This document shows, one piece after another, positions 17,960 through 28,049 of a stretch of DNA of 64,000 nt. A program made the translations under genes and the position numbers. This DNA comes from Pectobacterium zantedeschiae (lineage in GTDB: Bacteria; Pseudomonadota; Gammaproteobacteria; Enterobacterales; Enterobacteriaceae), in NCBI RefSeq assembly GCF_004137795.1, contig NZ_NWTM01000001.1:981229-1045228 (forward strand), written 5' to 3'. Each line of letters starts with the position of its first letter. Within the stretch, counting starts at the first letter, position 1. A model generated the notes under the pieces. It did no database searches and was not told the DNA's origin. It saw only the letters and a program-made list of their open reading frames with translations.

Positions 17960-19300
17960 ATGAACAGAACCGAAAAGGTGGTTTGGACCGAAGGAATGTT
18001 CCTGCGTCCTCACCATTTCCAGCAGTCGGAAAATTATCTTCACAGTACGCTGCGTGATTGGGGCCAGTCGCAGCGCGCTTATACCTGGGGGTTCTTCGAT
18101 CTGGCGTTTGATGAAGCGCTGCTGCGCCAGGGAAAACTAGCGTTAAGTGCCGCCAGAGGATGCTTGCCGGATGGCACGTTTTTTTCCTTCAGCCAGCCGC
18201 AACATGGACCTGCACCGCTTGAACTGCCTGCTAATGTTGATCGTTCTAAAGTGGTGCTCGCGATTCCAGCCCGCCGCAATGGCCGGGAAGCCGTGGTGTT
18301 TCAGGAAACACAGAATTCTCTGGCGCGCTATCTCGCCTGGGAAGCTCAAGTGGAAGATGACAACGAGCAGGCGATCGGTGCGGCAACGGTACAGTTCGGT
18401 AAGCTGCGTTTGCGCCTGATGCTGGAGCAGGATCTTACCGCAGAATGGACGGCAATGGGGGTCGCGCAGGTGATTGAGAAGCGCAGCGATAACCACCTAT
18501 GGCTCGATACCGCTTATGTCCCGCCGATGCTCGCGCTCAGCGGTAGTCGACCATTGCAAAGCATGCTTAACGATCTGTATGGCCTGATGCAGCAACGCAG
18601 CCAGCAACTTAGCCAGCGTGCGCAAGGTACCAGTCGCTTCAACAGTGCAGACATAGTTGATTTTATGCTATTGGCAATGTTGAATCGCCAGCTTGGACTG
18701 CATGCGCATTTGCAGCATCTTCCGTTGTTGCATCCCGAAACACTCTATAGCCATTGGTTGCAGCTGGCTGCAGAGCTCTGTACCTGGATGCCAACACGCA
18801 CACCTGATCCTCTGCCATTTTATAATCACGACGACCTGCACGGCAGTTTTACCCGCTTAACGTTGCTGCTGCGCCAGGGGCTGTCTCAGGTGATGGAAGA
18901 AAGTGCAATTCAGCTTCCACTCACCCAGCGCTCACACGGCCTCAACGTTGCCACGGTGCCGGAAAGTAGCATGGTGCACGAATTTGGCTTTGTGCTGGCA
19001 GTAAAAGCCAGTGTGCCCGCTGAAGCCCTGAAAACCCACTTCCCGGCGCAGATGAAAGTCGCGCCTGTTACTAAAATCCGCGATCTGGTTCAGTTGCAAC
19101 TGCCCGGTCTGGCGTTGAAAGCCATGCCGGGTGCACCGCCGCAAATTCCATGGCATGCCGGTTACAGTTACTTTGAGCTGGATAAGAACAGCGAGCTGTG
19201 GAAAGAGATGGAGCGCTCCGGTGCATTTGCGCTTCATCTAGCCGGTGATTTTCCGGGCCTGAACATGGAGTTCTGGGCCATTCGTAGTTCATCAGAATAA
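17960..19300 (+). CDS. tssK: TssK, T6SS baseplate subunit
   Basis: A 446-residue cytoplasmic protein that connects the phage-like baseplate to the membrane complex. The conserved opening is KVVWTEGMFLRPHHFQQSENYL. ATG 17960 is preferred over 17954 because AAGGATGTCT gives correct spacing; the earlier ATG overlaps the Shine-Dalgarno sequence. Later conserved segments include PHEFGFVLAVKASV (as VHEFGFVLAV) and PWHAGYSYFELD near the C-terminus. It lies 11 bases after tssJ and 19 bases before tssL. Confidence 0.94.
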   Translation: MNRTEKVVWTEGMFLRPHHFQQSENYLHSTLRDWGQSQRAYTWGFFDLAFDEALLRQGKLALSAARGCLPDGTFFSFSQPQHGPAPLELPANVDRSKVVLAIPARRNGREAVVFQETQNSLARYLAWEAQVEDDNEQAIGAATVQFGKLRLRLMLEQDLTAEWTAMGVAQVIEKRSDNHLWLDTAYVPPMLALSGSRPLQSMLNDLYGLMQQRSQQLSQRAQGTSRFNSADIVDFMLLAMLNRQLGLHAHLQHLPLLHPETLYSHWLQLAAELCTWMPTRTPDPLPFYNHDDLHGSFTRLTLLLRQGLSQVMEESAIQLPLTQRSHGLNVATVPESSMVHEFGFVLAVKASVPAEALKTHFPAQMKVAPVTKIRDLVQLQLPGLALKAMPGAPPQIPWHAGYSYFELDKNSELWKEMERSGAFALHLAGDFPGLNMEFWAIRSSSE

Positions 19301-19319
19301 CCAACGCTGAGCACGCCGC

Positions 19320-20561
19320 ATGATGCAGGAACAACAAAAACCGAGCCGTGACGTCACGCAGCAGGATGTCAGCCATCAGAATATGCTGGTGGCGGCTGCC
19401 AATCCGCTGATTAACGCGATTCCTCAGATTCGCCATTCCATCTCCCATGACGATCCGGTGCGCCTACGCCAGCAACTGATCGACCAAATCCGTCGCTTCG
19501 AGCTGAACTGCCAGCAGTCTGGTCTGAGCTATGAAGTGATTGTCGGTGCCCGTTACTGTCTGTGCACCGCGCTGGATGAAGCCGCTGCGCTGACGCCGTG
19601 GGGGAGTCGCGGAGTGTGGAACAGTAACAGTCTGCTGGTGACGTTTCACAACGAAACCTGGGGGGGCGAGAAGTTCTTCCAACTGTTGGCGAGGTTGTCA
19701 CAGAGTCCGCGACAGCACATTCTGCTACTGGAGCTGATTTACTTCTGCCTGCTGCTGGGCTTTGAAGGGCGTTACCGGGTGTTGGATAACGGCCGTTCAC
19801 AGTTGGAAACCATCAAGCAGCGCCTGCTACAGATGATCAAAAGTGTGCGCGGCAGCTACTTTGTTGCGCTCTCTCCACATCCGACCGATCAGCCGGTACT
19901 GCGTAAACGGTGGCGTCCAATGATCCCACTGTGGGCCTGCGCAGCCGTTGCCGGTTTTGCTGCCTGTTTGTTCTACATTGGCCTCAACTGGCGTCTTGGT
20001 GATTACACCTCTCCGGTGCTGGCCCGTATCTACCAGACGACGCTGCCGGAGGTGAAAATCCGCAATCCCGCGCCACCACCACCTGCCACGCTCAACCTCA
20101 AAGCCTTTCTGAAACCGGAGATTGATGCGGGGTTGGTCGCGGTGCGCGATGAAGCTAACCAAAGTGTAGTCACGCTAAAAGGCGATGGGCTATTTGCTTC
20201 GGCATCAATCGACGTACGTGGACGCTACGATGTCGTGATTCAGCGTATCGCGGAAGCGATGAACAACGTTCGTGGCAAGGTTCTGGTGATTGGCTACAGC
20301 GATAACGTGCCCATTCGCAGCGCCCGTTTCGCCTCCAACTATGAACTCTCGCTGGCGCGAGCGCAGTCGGTACAAACCCTACTGCAACAGCAGTTGACGC
20401 AGCCGTCACGCGTAAAAGCAGAAGGGCGCGGCGAAAGCCATCCGCTAGCTCCGAATACCAGCGCAGAGAATCGCGCTCGCAACCGCCGCGTGGAGATTAC
20501 GCTGCTGGTCGCGCCGGACGCAACGCAAGCGGAACTCAACGGCTTGGCGAGAGGGCAGTAA
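19320..20561 (+). CDS. tssL: TssL with OmpA-like peptidoglycan-binding extension
   Basis: A 413-residue inner-membrane protein. The N-terminal DotU/IcmH cytoplasmic domain covers about 35-180 (CTALDEAAALTPWG, LLLELIYFCLLLGFEGRYR). A single membrane segment lies near 200-220 (ACAAVAGFAACLFYIGLNW). The C-terminal 120 residues are an OmpA-type peptidoglycan-binding domain (VLVIGYSDNVPIRS, NYELSLARAQSV, NRARNRRVEI). This makes it the extended TssL that anchors the secretion complex to the cell wall without a separate TagL/SciZ. It is followed three bases later by tssM. Confidence 0.94.
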   Translation: MMQEQQKPSRDVTQQDVSHQNMLVAAANPLINAIPQIRHSISHDDPVRLRQQLIDQIRRFELNCQQSGLSYEVIVGARYCLCTALDEAAALTPWGSRGVWNSNSLLVTFHNETWGGEKFFQLLARLSQSPRQHILLLELIYFCLLLGFEGRYRVLDNGRSQLETIKQRLLQMIKSVRGSYFVALSPHPTDQPVLRKRWRPMIPLWACAAVAGFAACLFYIGLNWRLGDYTSPVLARIYQTTLPEVKIRNPAPPPPATLNLKAFLKPEIDAGLVAVRDEANQSVVTLKGDGLFASASIDVRGRYDVVIQRIAEAMNNVRGKVLVIGYSDNVPIRSARFASNYELSLARAQSVQTLLQQQLTQPSRVKAEGRGESHPLAPNTSAENRARNRRVEITLLVAPDATQAELNGLARGQ

Positions 20562-20564
20562 TCC

Positions 20565-23500
20565 ATGCTGAATATACTTCTTGCTGTGCTGACCAGCCGC
20601 CTCACTTGGGGTTTTATCGGTATTACCGCGCTCGCCTTTATCATCTGGGTGATTGGCCCTGTGTTCTCTATTGCCGATTCACGCCCGCTTGCGCCAGAGC
20701 ACAATCGCATCATCAGTATCGCGTTGCTCTATCTGGTGTGGGGACTGAGTCAGGTGATTCCGCGCCTGTACAATTCCTGGCTTAATCGCAAGCTGATGTC
20801 GAGTCTGGAAACCAGCAAAACCGCTGCACCAGAGCGCCTGACCAGCGAAGAGCAGGTGCTGGCGAGCCGCTTTTCTGAAGCGACGGGTATCCTGAAAAAG
20901 GCGCACTTCCAGCGCAACAGCAGCAAAGGTGCTCCGTTCTGGGCGCAGCGCTTCAGCCATCAATATCTCTATCAACTGCCGTGGTGCATGATCATCGGGG
21001 CACCGGGTGCGGGTAAAACCACGGCGCTGGTCAACTCGGGTCTGCAATTTCCGCTAGCGGATAAATTCGGTAAAGCAGCGCTGCGTGGTATTGGTGGTAC
21101 GCGCAACTGCGATTGGTGGTTCACCAACGAAGCGGTGCTGCTGGATACTGCCGGACGTTACGCCACTCAGGATAGTCAGCAGGAACGCGATGCTAGCGAG
21201 TGGCATCACTTCCTCGACCTGCTGCGTAAGTATCGCGGTCGCCAGCCGATTAATGGCGTAATCGTCACACTGAGTGTGTCAGACCTGCTGACGCAATCAC
21301 CAGAAGCGATGCGCAATCAGGCTATCGCACTGCGTCAGCGCCTGATGGAACTGCACGATCGCCTCGGCATCCGCTTCCCGGTGTACGTGCTGGTGACTAA
21401 AACCGATCTACTCAAAGGTTTCCGCAGTTACTTCGGCTCTCTGGATAAAGCGCAGCGTGAGCAGATCTGGGGTTTCACCTTCCCGTGGGCACAGGCTTCT
21501 ACCACTGATTTCGAGCTCAACATCCAGTTTCAGAAGGAATATTCACTGTTACAACAGCGTCTTGATGCAGGTTTGGCTGATACGTTGTTAGCAGAGAGTG
21601 ATGCACAGGCGCGCGCAGAGGTCTATCTGTTCCCGCAGGAGTTCGCCGCATTGCGCCCGCTGCTGGCGGATGCGCTTGATACATTGTTCGCGCGTTCAGA
21701 TTTCGAAACCCAGTTCGCGCCACGCGGTATCTATTTTGCCAGCGGTACACAGGAAGGTCTGCCGTTTGACCGCGTGATGGGGGAGTTGAGTCGTGCTCTG
21801 CATCTGCCGAACCAGCGTGACGGTGAGTCCAATAACTGGGATCAGGTGGATAAAAACGCGCCAATTCCATCAAACAAAGGACAAAGCTTCTTCCTCAAAG
21901 GTGTATTGGAAAACGTCATCTTTCAGGAATCAGGACTTGCGGGCAGCAACCGTTGGTGGGAGTTGCGCAATCGTGCCGGTTTGTGGTCTGGCTATCTGGC
22001 ATTGCTCGGGTTGGTACTGATTGCCGGTGGGCTGTGGGTTACCAGCTACAGTAAAAATAAATCTTATCTGCAGGAAATAGCGGGTAAAACGCCGCAGGTT
22101 GAGAAACTCGGACAGCAACTACAGCGTGAAGGTGACGGCGACTTATTCGCCCTGGTGCCGTATCTTAACGCTCTGTTGCAGTTGCCTAAAAGCGCTGATT
22201 TTTCACTGGAAGCACCGCCGCAGACGCGCCGTATGGGGCTATATCGGGGGACTGAAGTTAGTGATGCCACTCAGGCGCTGTATAACAAAGCGTTAAAACA
22301 GCTTCTGTTGCCGCAGGTGGCGCAAAACATTACACGTTGGCTGCGCAACGATAATGGCAGCGATGCTGATTATAGCTACGAAGCGTTGAAGGCGTATCAG
22401 ATGCTGTATCAACCGAAGCACTACGACGGTAAATTCCTGCAAGCATGGTTGATGCTCAATATCTCACGTGAGCTGCCGCAGAACGTCACTCAGCAGGAAG
22501 TTAAACAACTGGCGTGGCATCTGCAACAACTGCTGGAGACGCACATCCAGTCTTCGCCATACGCGAAGGATGATGCACTGGTAAAGCGTGAGCAGGTACT
22601 GATTAATCAAATGCCGCTGTCACAGCGAGTCTATGGACGTCTGAAACGTCTGCTGCAACGTGATGGTAGCCTGCAATCGGTGACGCTCTCGGCGCTGGGC
22701 GGCCCACAGAGTGAACTGGTGTTCTCGCGTAAAAGTGGTCAGTCGTTTAATGATGGTCTATCAGGCCTGTTTACGCCGGATGGTTACTGGCAGCATGTTG
22801 ATAAACAAATTGCACCAGTGACGCAGGCACTGTACCAGGATGATGTCTGGGTACTGAACGGCATCGTGCCGCAAGAAAACAGTCAGCAAACCGATCTTGC
22901 TGTACGCCAACGGTATGTACAGGATTACATTCGCCAGTGGGAACAGTTCCTTGGTGATATCCAGCTCAACAGCAGTGCTGATTTATCGCAGCGCATCAAC
23001 ACCGCGCGTTTGCTGTCCGGCAACCATTCACCGTTACGCCAATTGGTGATCAACCTGGGCAAACTGCTGACGCTGACGCGCGTTCAGGCGGATGAAAAAG
23101 AGGCACTGGTACAACCGTCATCTGGCAACAACGCGACGCGAACGCTGGAGGCGCTGTTCAACTCGTCGGACGCTAACGCAGCACAGGGACAGGGCGCGAC
23201 ACAGCCGTCGCCGGAGCAGGCTGTTGCTGTGCATTTCGCCTCGATTATTGAGTTGGCGCAGCCGTTGCAGCCGGGAGGCAACGTGCTGGCGGTGGACGAT
23301 TTCCTGCATCAGATTGACGATCTCTATCGCTATCTCACGGCGGTACAGGATGCGGCCAACAGCGGCATGCCACCACCGTCGAACGATGCCATTAGCCGCC
23401 TGCAGGCCAGTGCGGGTCGCCTGCCGCGCTCACTGGAGAATATGATCTCTAGTATGGCGGTCGGTGCCAGCAGTGATGCACAGCGCCGTGACATGGATAA

Positions 23501-24182
23501 TGTGCGCAAGCGCATCACTATGGAAGTTGGCAGCTTTTGTCGCCAGGCGATCGCCGGTCGTTATCCGCTGGTCCGCAGCGCTCGCAGTGAAGTGACGCCT
23601 GACGATTTGGCGCGCATGTTCGCGCCCGGCAGCGGCCTGATGGACAGCTTCTTCCGTGACAATCTGTCCAGCAAAGTGGATACCACTCACGCCGCGTGGC
23701 GCTTTACGCCGGGTATTGACGGTAAAACGTTGCCGGGAGGGGAAGCGTTGCTGCGTCCGTTCCAGCAGGCGCAGTCGATTCGTGACGCTTTCTTTGCCAA
23801 CGGTGCCACCACGTCATCGTTTCGCATCACGCTACGTACGGTGAAGATGGACAACGAGATCCTCAACCTGACGCTGGATGTTGACGGTCAGATTCTGCGT
23901 TACAGCCACGGCCCGCAGGCGGTGCAGATGGTGAGTTGGCCAGGCCCTGGCGGCACCAGCCAGGTGCGAATGCAGCTTGGCCTGACTAATGGCACAACCT
24001 CGACACTGGTCACCAGCGGCCCGTGGGCACTCAATCGCTTCTTCGATCGCGCCCGGCTGACCTCAGTCGGTGGTTTAACCCGCGAAGCCAGTTTTGATGT
24101 CGATGGCCATCAGGTCACGCTGTCGTTCACGCCTGGTAGTATTCGCAACCCGTTCCAGCTTCCCAGCTTTGGCTGCCCCTGA
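20565..24182 (+). CDS. tssM: TssM, IcmF-family inner-membrane ATPase-like scaffold
   Basis: A 1205-residue IcmF protein. Two membrane segments lie in the first 70 residues (FIGITALAFIIWVIG; SIALLYLVWGLSQVIP). A cytoplasmic NTPase-like domain has Walker A GAPGAGKT at 145-152 and DTAGRY. A third membrane segment lies near residue 475-495 (YLALLGLVLIAGGLWV), and a large periplasmic domain runs to the C-terminus, where TssJ binds. Walker A is intact, unlike in some TssM proteins. Length is normal for the family. Confidence 0.95.
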   Translation: MLNILLAVLTSRLTWGFIGITALAFIIWVIGPVFSIADSRPLAPEHNRIISIALLYLVWGLSQVIPRLYNSWLNRKLMSSLETSKTAAPERLTSEEQVLASRFSEATGILKKAHFQRNSSKGAPFWAQRFSHQYLYQLPWCMIIGAPGAGKTTALVNSGLQFPLADKFGKAALRGIGGTRNCDWWFTNEAVLLDTAGRYATQDSQQERDASEWHHFLDLLRKYRGRQPINGVIVTLSVSDLLTQSPEAMRNQAIALRQRLMELHDRLGIRFPVYVLVTKTDLLKGFRSYFGSLDKAQREQIWGFTFPWAQASTTDFELNIQFQKEYSLLQQRLDAGLADTLLAESDAQARAEVYLFPQEFAALRPLLADALDTLFARSDFETQFAPRGIYFASGTQEGLPFDRVMGELSRALHLPNQRDGESNNWDQVDKNAPIPSNKGQSFFLKGVLENVIFQESGLAGSNRWWELRNRAGLWSGYLALLGLVLIAGGLWVTSYSKNKSYLQEIAGKTPQVEKLGQQLQREGDGDLFALVPYLNALLQLPKSADFSLEAPPQTRRMGLYRGTEVSDATQALYNKALKQLLLPQVAQNITRWLRNDNGSDADYSYEALKAYQMLYQPKHYDGKFLQAWLMLNISRELPQNVTQQEVKQLAWHLQQLLETHIQSSPYAKDDALVKREQVLINQMPLSQRVYGRLKRLLQRDGSLQSVTLSALGGPQSELVFSRKSGQSFNDGLSGLFTPDGYWQHVDKQIAPVTQALYQDDVWVLNGIVPQENSQQTDLAVRQRYVQDYIRQWEQFLGDIQLNSSADLSQRINTARLLSGNHSPLRQLVINLGKLLTLTRVQADEKEALVQPSSGNNATRTLEALFNSSDANAAQGQGATQPSPEQAVAVHFASIIELAQPLQPGGNVLAVDDFLHQIDDLYRYLTAVQDAANSGMPPPSNDAISRLQASAGRLPRSLENMISSMAVGASSDAQRRDMDNVRKRITMEVGSFCRQAIAGRYPLVRSARSEVTPDDLARMFAPGSGLMDSFFRDNLSSKVDTTHAAWRFTPGIDGKTLPGGEALLRPFQQAQSIRDAFFANGATTSSFRITLRTVKMDNEILNLTLDVDGQILRYSHGPQAVQMVSWPGPGGTSQVRMQLGLTNGTTSTLVTSGPWALNRFFDRARLTSVGGLTREASFDVDGHQVTLSFTPGSIRNPFQLPSFGCP

Positions 24183-24196
24183 AACAGGAGCTGATC

Positions 24197-24904
24197 ATGA
24201 CTCATTACGCTGCCCCCGGCTGGTACGGAAAATTGCCCAGCTCGGGTGACTTTGTTAAGCGACGTTTCCCCGATGCGCTCTATCGGCAGTGGTCCAACTG
24301 GTTTCAGGTCGGACTGCATCACTGGAAAACCAGTGAAGAGAGAAATAATGCACCGTCGCGCGCCTTTCTCAACGCGCCAGTGTGGAATTTTGTAGTACCG
24401 CCAATGCTCGGTAGCCAGTTGATTCAAATGGGGTGCTTAATCGCCGCGCGCGACAGCGTCGGGCGTAACTATCCGTTGTGCGTACTGCGCCATTTCACGC
24501 CAGCAGAGTGGTCGCCAGCGCTGCTGGCATGTTCCGGTGAGTGGTATCAGCAGGTTGGTAATATGCTACTGCGCGTGGTGCGGAGCGGCGGAACGCCAGA
24601 ACAACTGGATCAGGCGCTACTTAGCATTCCGCAACCGCAGGGGCATGGCGAACCATCGGGCATCCTCGACATGGTTGAGACGAGTAACGGCTTATCAACG
24701 CTGAACTGGCAACGGCCGGGTGACAGTTTTGACCCGCAGTTCTACACCAGTTTCTGGTGGACCAATCAGAGCGACGGTTTCCCACTTTATACCCAGATGC
24801 ACAGCGGCAATTTCACTGCACAGCTGTTTTCGCTGCTGTTCGACCCAGCCGGTGGAGCAAAACCCGGACGAAACGGACTTTATCCACCCATGTTTGAATC
24901 CTGA
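24197..24904 (+). CDS. tagF: TagF, T6SS-associated ImpM-family protein
   Basis: A 235-residue TagF/ImpM protein with the conserved start PGWYGKLPSSGDFVKRRFP and later NFVVPPMLGSQL. TagF is a posttranslational negative regulator of T6SS firing in Pseudomonas and Agrobacterium and works with the TagH/PppA/PpkA system, whose genes are further down this locus. In some clusters TagF is fused to PppA; here they are separate. AGGAGCTGATC precedes the start. Followed 11 bases later by tssA. Confidence 0.9.
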   Translation: MTHYAAPGWYGKLPSSGDFVKRRFPDALYRQWSNWFQVGLHHWKTSEERNNAPSRAFLNAPVWNFVVPPMLGSQLIQMGCLIAARDSVGRNYPLCVLRHFTPAEWSPALLACSGEWYQQVGNMLLRVVRSGGTPEQLDQALLSIPQPQGHGEPSGILDMVETSNGLSTLNWQRPGDSFDPQFYTSFWWTNQSDGFPLYTQMHSGNFTAQLFSLLFDPAGGAKPGRNGLYPPMFES

Positions 24905-24915
24905 GACCAACGCGC

Positions 24916-25938
24916 ATGACGATGAATATAGTTGATGCCTTGCTGGCACCGGTCAGCAGTGACAATCCCTGCGGCGACAACCTAGAGTATCACGCAGATT
25001 TTCAGGCGATGGAGCAGGCTGGCACGGGCAAAGCTGAGCAGCAGTTCGGTAACACCATTATCCCGGCAGAACCAGCGGACTGGAATAAAGTTGAAAAGCT
25101 GGCGATTGACTTACTGAGCCGCAGTAAAGACTTGCGCGTGATGTTAGCGCTGACTCATGCATGGACTGAATTGAAAGGCCTGCCGGGTTACGCTCAAGGT
25201 CTGAAACTGATTGAGCAGGCACTGCTGCTGTACTGGGAACCACTGTGGCCGCGCCTGAAAGAATTTAGTGAAGAAGATCCGTTTTATCGCATCAATGCTG
25301 TCGCGCTACTGGGGGATAAATCGGCGTTGAGTAGCGCGGTACGCCAGTCCTGGCTGCTGCGCTATGCCTTGGACGGTATCACGCTGCGCGATGCCGTGGC
25401 GCTATGTGACGGTAGCAAAACGAACGTTTCCGAGTATCCCGGAGGTTTAGCTCGCCTGACTGATGAACTGGCGCGCGGCGAACAACCGGGTACAGAAGCG
25501 GTTCTGCAAATAGCGGGGCATTTACAAACGATCAGTGAAACCCTTGCCGAACGGTTGGGGGAGTCGGCGGTACCGGAACTGGCGCAACTGCGTAAACAGA
25601 TTGCGATAATCGCCGAACGTTGTCAGGCCACCGACCTCAACGCCTTACGGCCCAAGGTTGCCACTGAGCACGCCGTCGAAACGTCCGCACGGGGTGCGCT
25701 TGCTCCTATGCATACTGCCGCCGACTGGCGCAGTTCTCCGCTCACTTCACGTGCCGATGCGCAGCTGATGCTAGAGAAAGTGAAGCACTATTTCACGCTA
25801 CATGAGCCCAGTCATCCGGCCCCGCTGATGATTGACCGTGTACAGCGTCTGATCGAACTCGACTTTATGGACATCATCCGCGATCTCGCGCCAGATGGTG
25901 TACATCAGATGGAAAATATTTTTGGACGCCGCGACTAG
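24916..25938 (+). CDS. tssA: TssA, T6SS baseplate/sheath cap protein (ImpA_N)
   Basis: A 340-residue protein with the ImpA_N domain at the start (PVSSDNPCGDNLEYHADFQA; later DWNKVEKLAIDLLSRSKDLR). The C-terminal part includes WRSSPLTSRADAQLMLEKV and the HPAPLMIDRVQRLIELDFMD segment, placing it among the short TssA proteins. TssA primes and coordinates tube and sheath polymerisation. It lies between tagF and tssB. Confidence 0.92.
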   Translation: MTMNIVDALLAPVSSDNPCGDNLEYHADFQAMEQAGTGKAEQQFGNTIIPAEPADWNKVEKLAIDLLSRSKDLRVMLALTHAWTELKGLPGYAQGLKLIEQALLLYWEPLWPRLKEFSEEDPFYRINAVALLGDKSALSSAVRQSWLLRYALDGITLRDAVALCDGSKTNVSEYPGGLARLTDELARGEQPGTEAVLQIAGHLQTISETLAERLGESAVPELAQLRKQIAIIAERCQATDLNALRPKVATEHAVETSARGALAPMHTAADWRSSPLTSRADAQLMLEKVKHYFTLHEPSHPAPLMIDRVQRLIELDFMDIIRDLAPDGVHQMENIFGRRD

Positions 25939-26016
25939 CGAGCGTAACAACTCACCGCAGCGAGACCAGCGCGCCTCCTGCGAGACTTTATCCGCGCATC
26001 ATTAATGGAGAAACCC

Positions 26017-26547
26017 ATGGCACCAACGAAATCCAGTGGGCAAAAGTTCGTTGCCCGCAATCGCGCGCCTCGCGTTCAGATCGAATATGACGTGGAAATT
26101 TATGGCGCGGAACGCAAAATTCAGCTGCCGTTCATCATGGGGGTATTGGCGGATCTGGTGGGGAAACCACTGGAGCCACAGGCCGCCGTTGATGAGCGAA
26201 AATTCCTCGAAATCGACATCGATAACTTTGATGAACGCATGAAAGCGCTGAAGCCACGCGCCACCTTTCAGGTGGATAACACCCTGAACGGCGAAGGTAA
26301 ACTGAACATCGACCTGACTTTCGAAAGTATGGACGACTTCTCGCCAGACGCCATCGCGCGCAACGTTGAGCCGCTGAGCAAGCTATTGGACGCGCGTACT
26401 CAGTTGGCGAACTTGTTGACCTATATGGACGGTAAAAACGGTGCGGAAGAGCTGGTTGGTAAGATTCTGCAAGATCCCACGCTACTGCAGGCGCTGACGC
26501 ATCTGCCGAAGCAGGACGATACTGCTGAAGGTAAGGAAGAGCGCTAA
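26017..26547 (+). CDS. tssB: TssB, T6SS contractile sheath small subunit
   Basis: A 176-residue VipA/ImpB family protein (SSGQKFVARNRAPRVQIEYD, LPFIMGVLADLVG, RKFLEIDIDNFDERM). It co-polymerises with TssC into the contractile sheath around the Hcp tube. ATG 26017 is chosen because GGAG lies seven bases upstream (TAATGGAGAAACCC); the upstream in-frame ATG 26005 overlaps this SD. Its stop TAA overlaps the tssC ATG by one base, so translation is coupled. Confidence 0.95.
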   Translation: MAPTKSSGQKFVARNRAPRVQIEYDVEIYGAERKIQLPFIMGVLADLVGKPLEPQAAVDERKFLEIDIDNFDERMKALKPRATFQVDNTLNGEGKLNIDLTFESMDDFSPDAIARNVEPLSKLLDARTQLANLLTYMDGKNGAEELVGKILQDPTLLQALTHLPKQDDTAEGKEER

Positions 26548-28049
26548 TGACCCAGACTTCACAACCGCAGCAACCGCAGGGCGCAACCCATTTTAGCCAG
26601 GACGAATTCAGCGCACTGTTGAACAAAGAGTTCCGCCCGAAGAGCGATCAGGCACGTGAAGCGGTAGAGCGTGCGGTGAAAACCCTGGCGCAGCAAGCGC
26701 TGGAAAACACGATTACCGTATCAAGTGATGCGTACCGCACCATCCAGGCGCTGATCGCTGAGATCGATGAAAAACTGTCTCAGCAGGTGAATCAGATCAT
26801 TCACCACGATGATTTTCAGACGCTGGAAAGTGCGTGGCGTGGCCTGAATTATCTAGTGAGCAACACCGAAACTGACGAGATGCTGAAAATTCGTTTCATG
26901 AGCATCTCCAAAAAGGAGTTGGGGCGTAGCCTGAAACGCTTCAAAGGGGCGGGATGGGATCAGAGTCCGCTGTTCAAAAAAATCTACGAGCAGGAGTATG
27001 GCCAATTCGGTGGTGAACCGTTTGGTTGTCTGGTGGGGGATTACTACTTTGACCACAGTCCACAGGATGTCGAACTGTTGGGTGAAATGGCCCGTATCGG
27101 TGCGGCCGCACACTGTCCGTTCATTACCGGCACTGCACCGGGTGTAATGCAGATGGAATCCTGGCAGGAACTGGCTAACCCACGCGATCTGACCAAAATC
27201 TTCCAAAATACCGAATATGCCGCATGGCGCAGCCTGCGTGAATCGGAAGATGCCCGTTATCTCGGTATGATGATGCCGCGTTTCCTCGCTCGTCTGCCGT
27301 ATGGTATTCGCACCAATCCGGTTGATCACTTTGATTTTGAAGAGCAGACCGACGGTTCTAACCACAGCAACTACACATGGAGCAATGCGGCTTACGCGAT
27401 GGCAGCCAACATCAACCGCTCGTTTAAAGAATACGGCTGGTGTACCGCGATTCGCGGCGTGGAATCCGGTGGTGCAGTCGAAAATCTGCCGTGCCACACT
27501 TTCCCGAGTGATGATGGCGGTGTGGATATGAAATGCCCGACCGAAATCGCCATCAGCGACAGACGTGAAGCCGAGCTGGCGAAAAACGGTTTTATGCCGC
27601 TGGTGCATCGTAAAAACTCTGATTTCGCCGCCTTTATCGGCGCACAGTCGTTGCAGAAGCCGACCGAGTATCACGATGCTGATGCCACAGCCAACGCCCG
27701 TTTGGCTGCCCGTCTGCCTTATTTGTTCGCTTGCTGCCGCTTCGCGCATTACCTGAAATGCATTGTACGCGACAAGATCGGTTCTTTCCGCGAGCGCGAT
27801 GACATGGAACGTTGGTTGAATGATTGGGTGATGAACTATGTTGATGGCGACCCAGCCAACTCCTCGCAGGAAACTAAATCGCGTAAACCATTGGCTGCTG
27901 CCGAGGTAACGGTAGAGGAGCAGGAAGACAATCCAGGTTATTACGCAGCGAAATTCTTCCTGCGTCCACATTATCAGCTAGAAGGACTGACAGTTTCACT
28001 GCGCCTGGTATCGAAACTACCATCGCTGAAATCGAATGAAAATGGATAG
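26547..28049 (+). CDS. tssC: TssC, T6SS contractile sheath large subunit
   Basis: A 500-residue VipB/ImpC protein. Typical stretches are LESAWRGLNYLVSNTETDEM, WDQSPLFKKIYEQEYG, PFGCLVGDYYFDHSP, and a C-terminal FFLRPHYQLEGLTVSLRLVS. The N-terminal helix interacts with ClpV and TssB. Length is normal. It overlaps tssB by one base and is followed by about 300 bases before hcp, which suggests a separate hcp promoter. Confidence 0.96.
   Translation: MTQTSQPQQPQGATHFSQDEFSALLNKEFRPKSDQAREAVERAVKTLAQQALENTITVSSDAYRTIQALIAEIDEKLSQQVNQIIHHDDFQTLESAWRGLNYLVSNTETDEMLKIRFMSISKKELGRSLKRFKGAGWDQSPLFKKIYEQEYGQFGGEPFGCLVGDYYFDHSPQDVELLGEMARIGAAAHCPFITGTAPGVMQMESWQELANPRDLTKIFQNTEYAAWRSLRESEDARYLGMMMPRFLARLPYGIRTNPVDHFDFEEQTDGSNHSNYTWSNAAYAMAANINRSFKEYGWCTAIRGVESGGAVENLPCHTFPSDDGGVDMKCPTEIAISDRREAELAKNGFMPLVHRKNSDFAAFIGAQSLQKPTEYHDADATANARLAARLPYLFACCRFAHYLKCIVRDKIGSFRERDDMERWLNDWVMNYVDGDPANSSQETKSRKPLAAAEVTVEEQEDNPGYYAAKFFLRPHYQLEGLTVSLRLVSKLPSLKSNENG

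Noticed and set aside
26853-27971. 372-codon open frame antisense to tssC
   Set aside because: It lies wholly within tssC, a core gene with clear homology. The translation has no recognisable family and no RBS; it is a GC-driven shadow frame.
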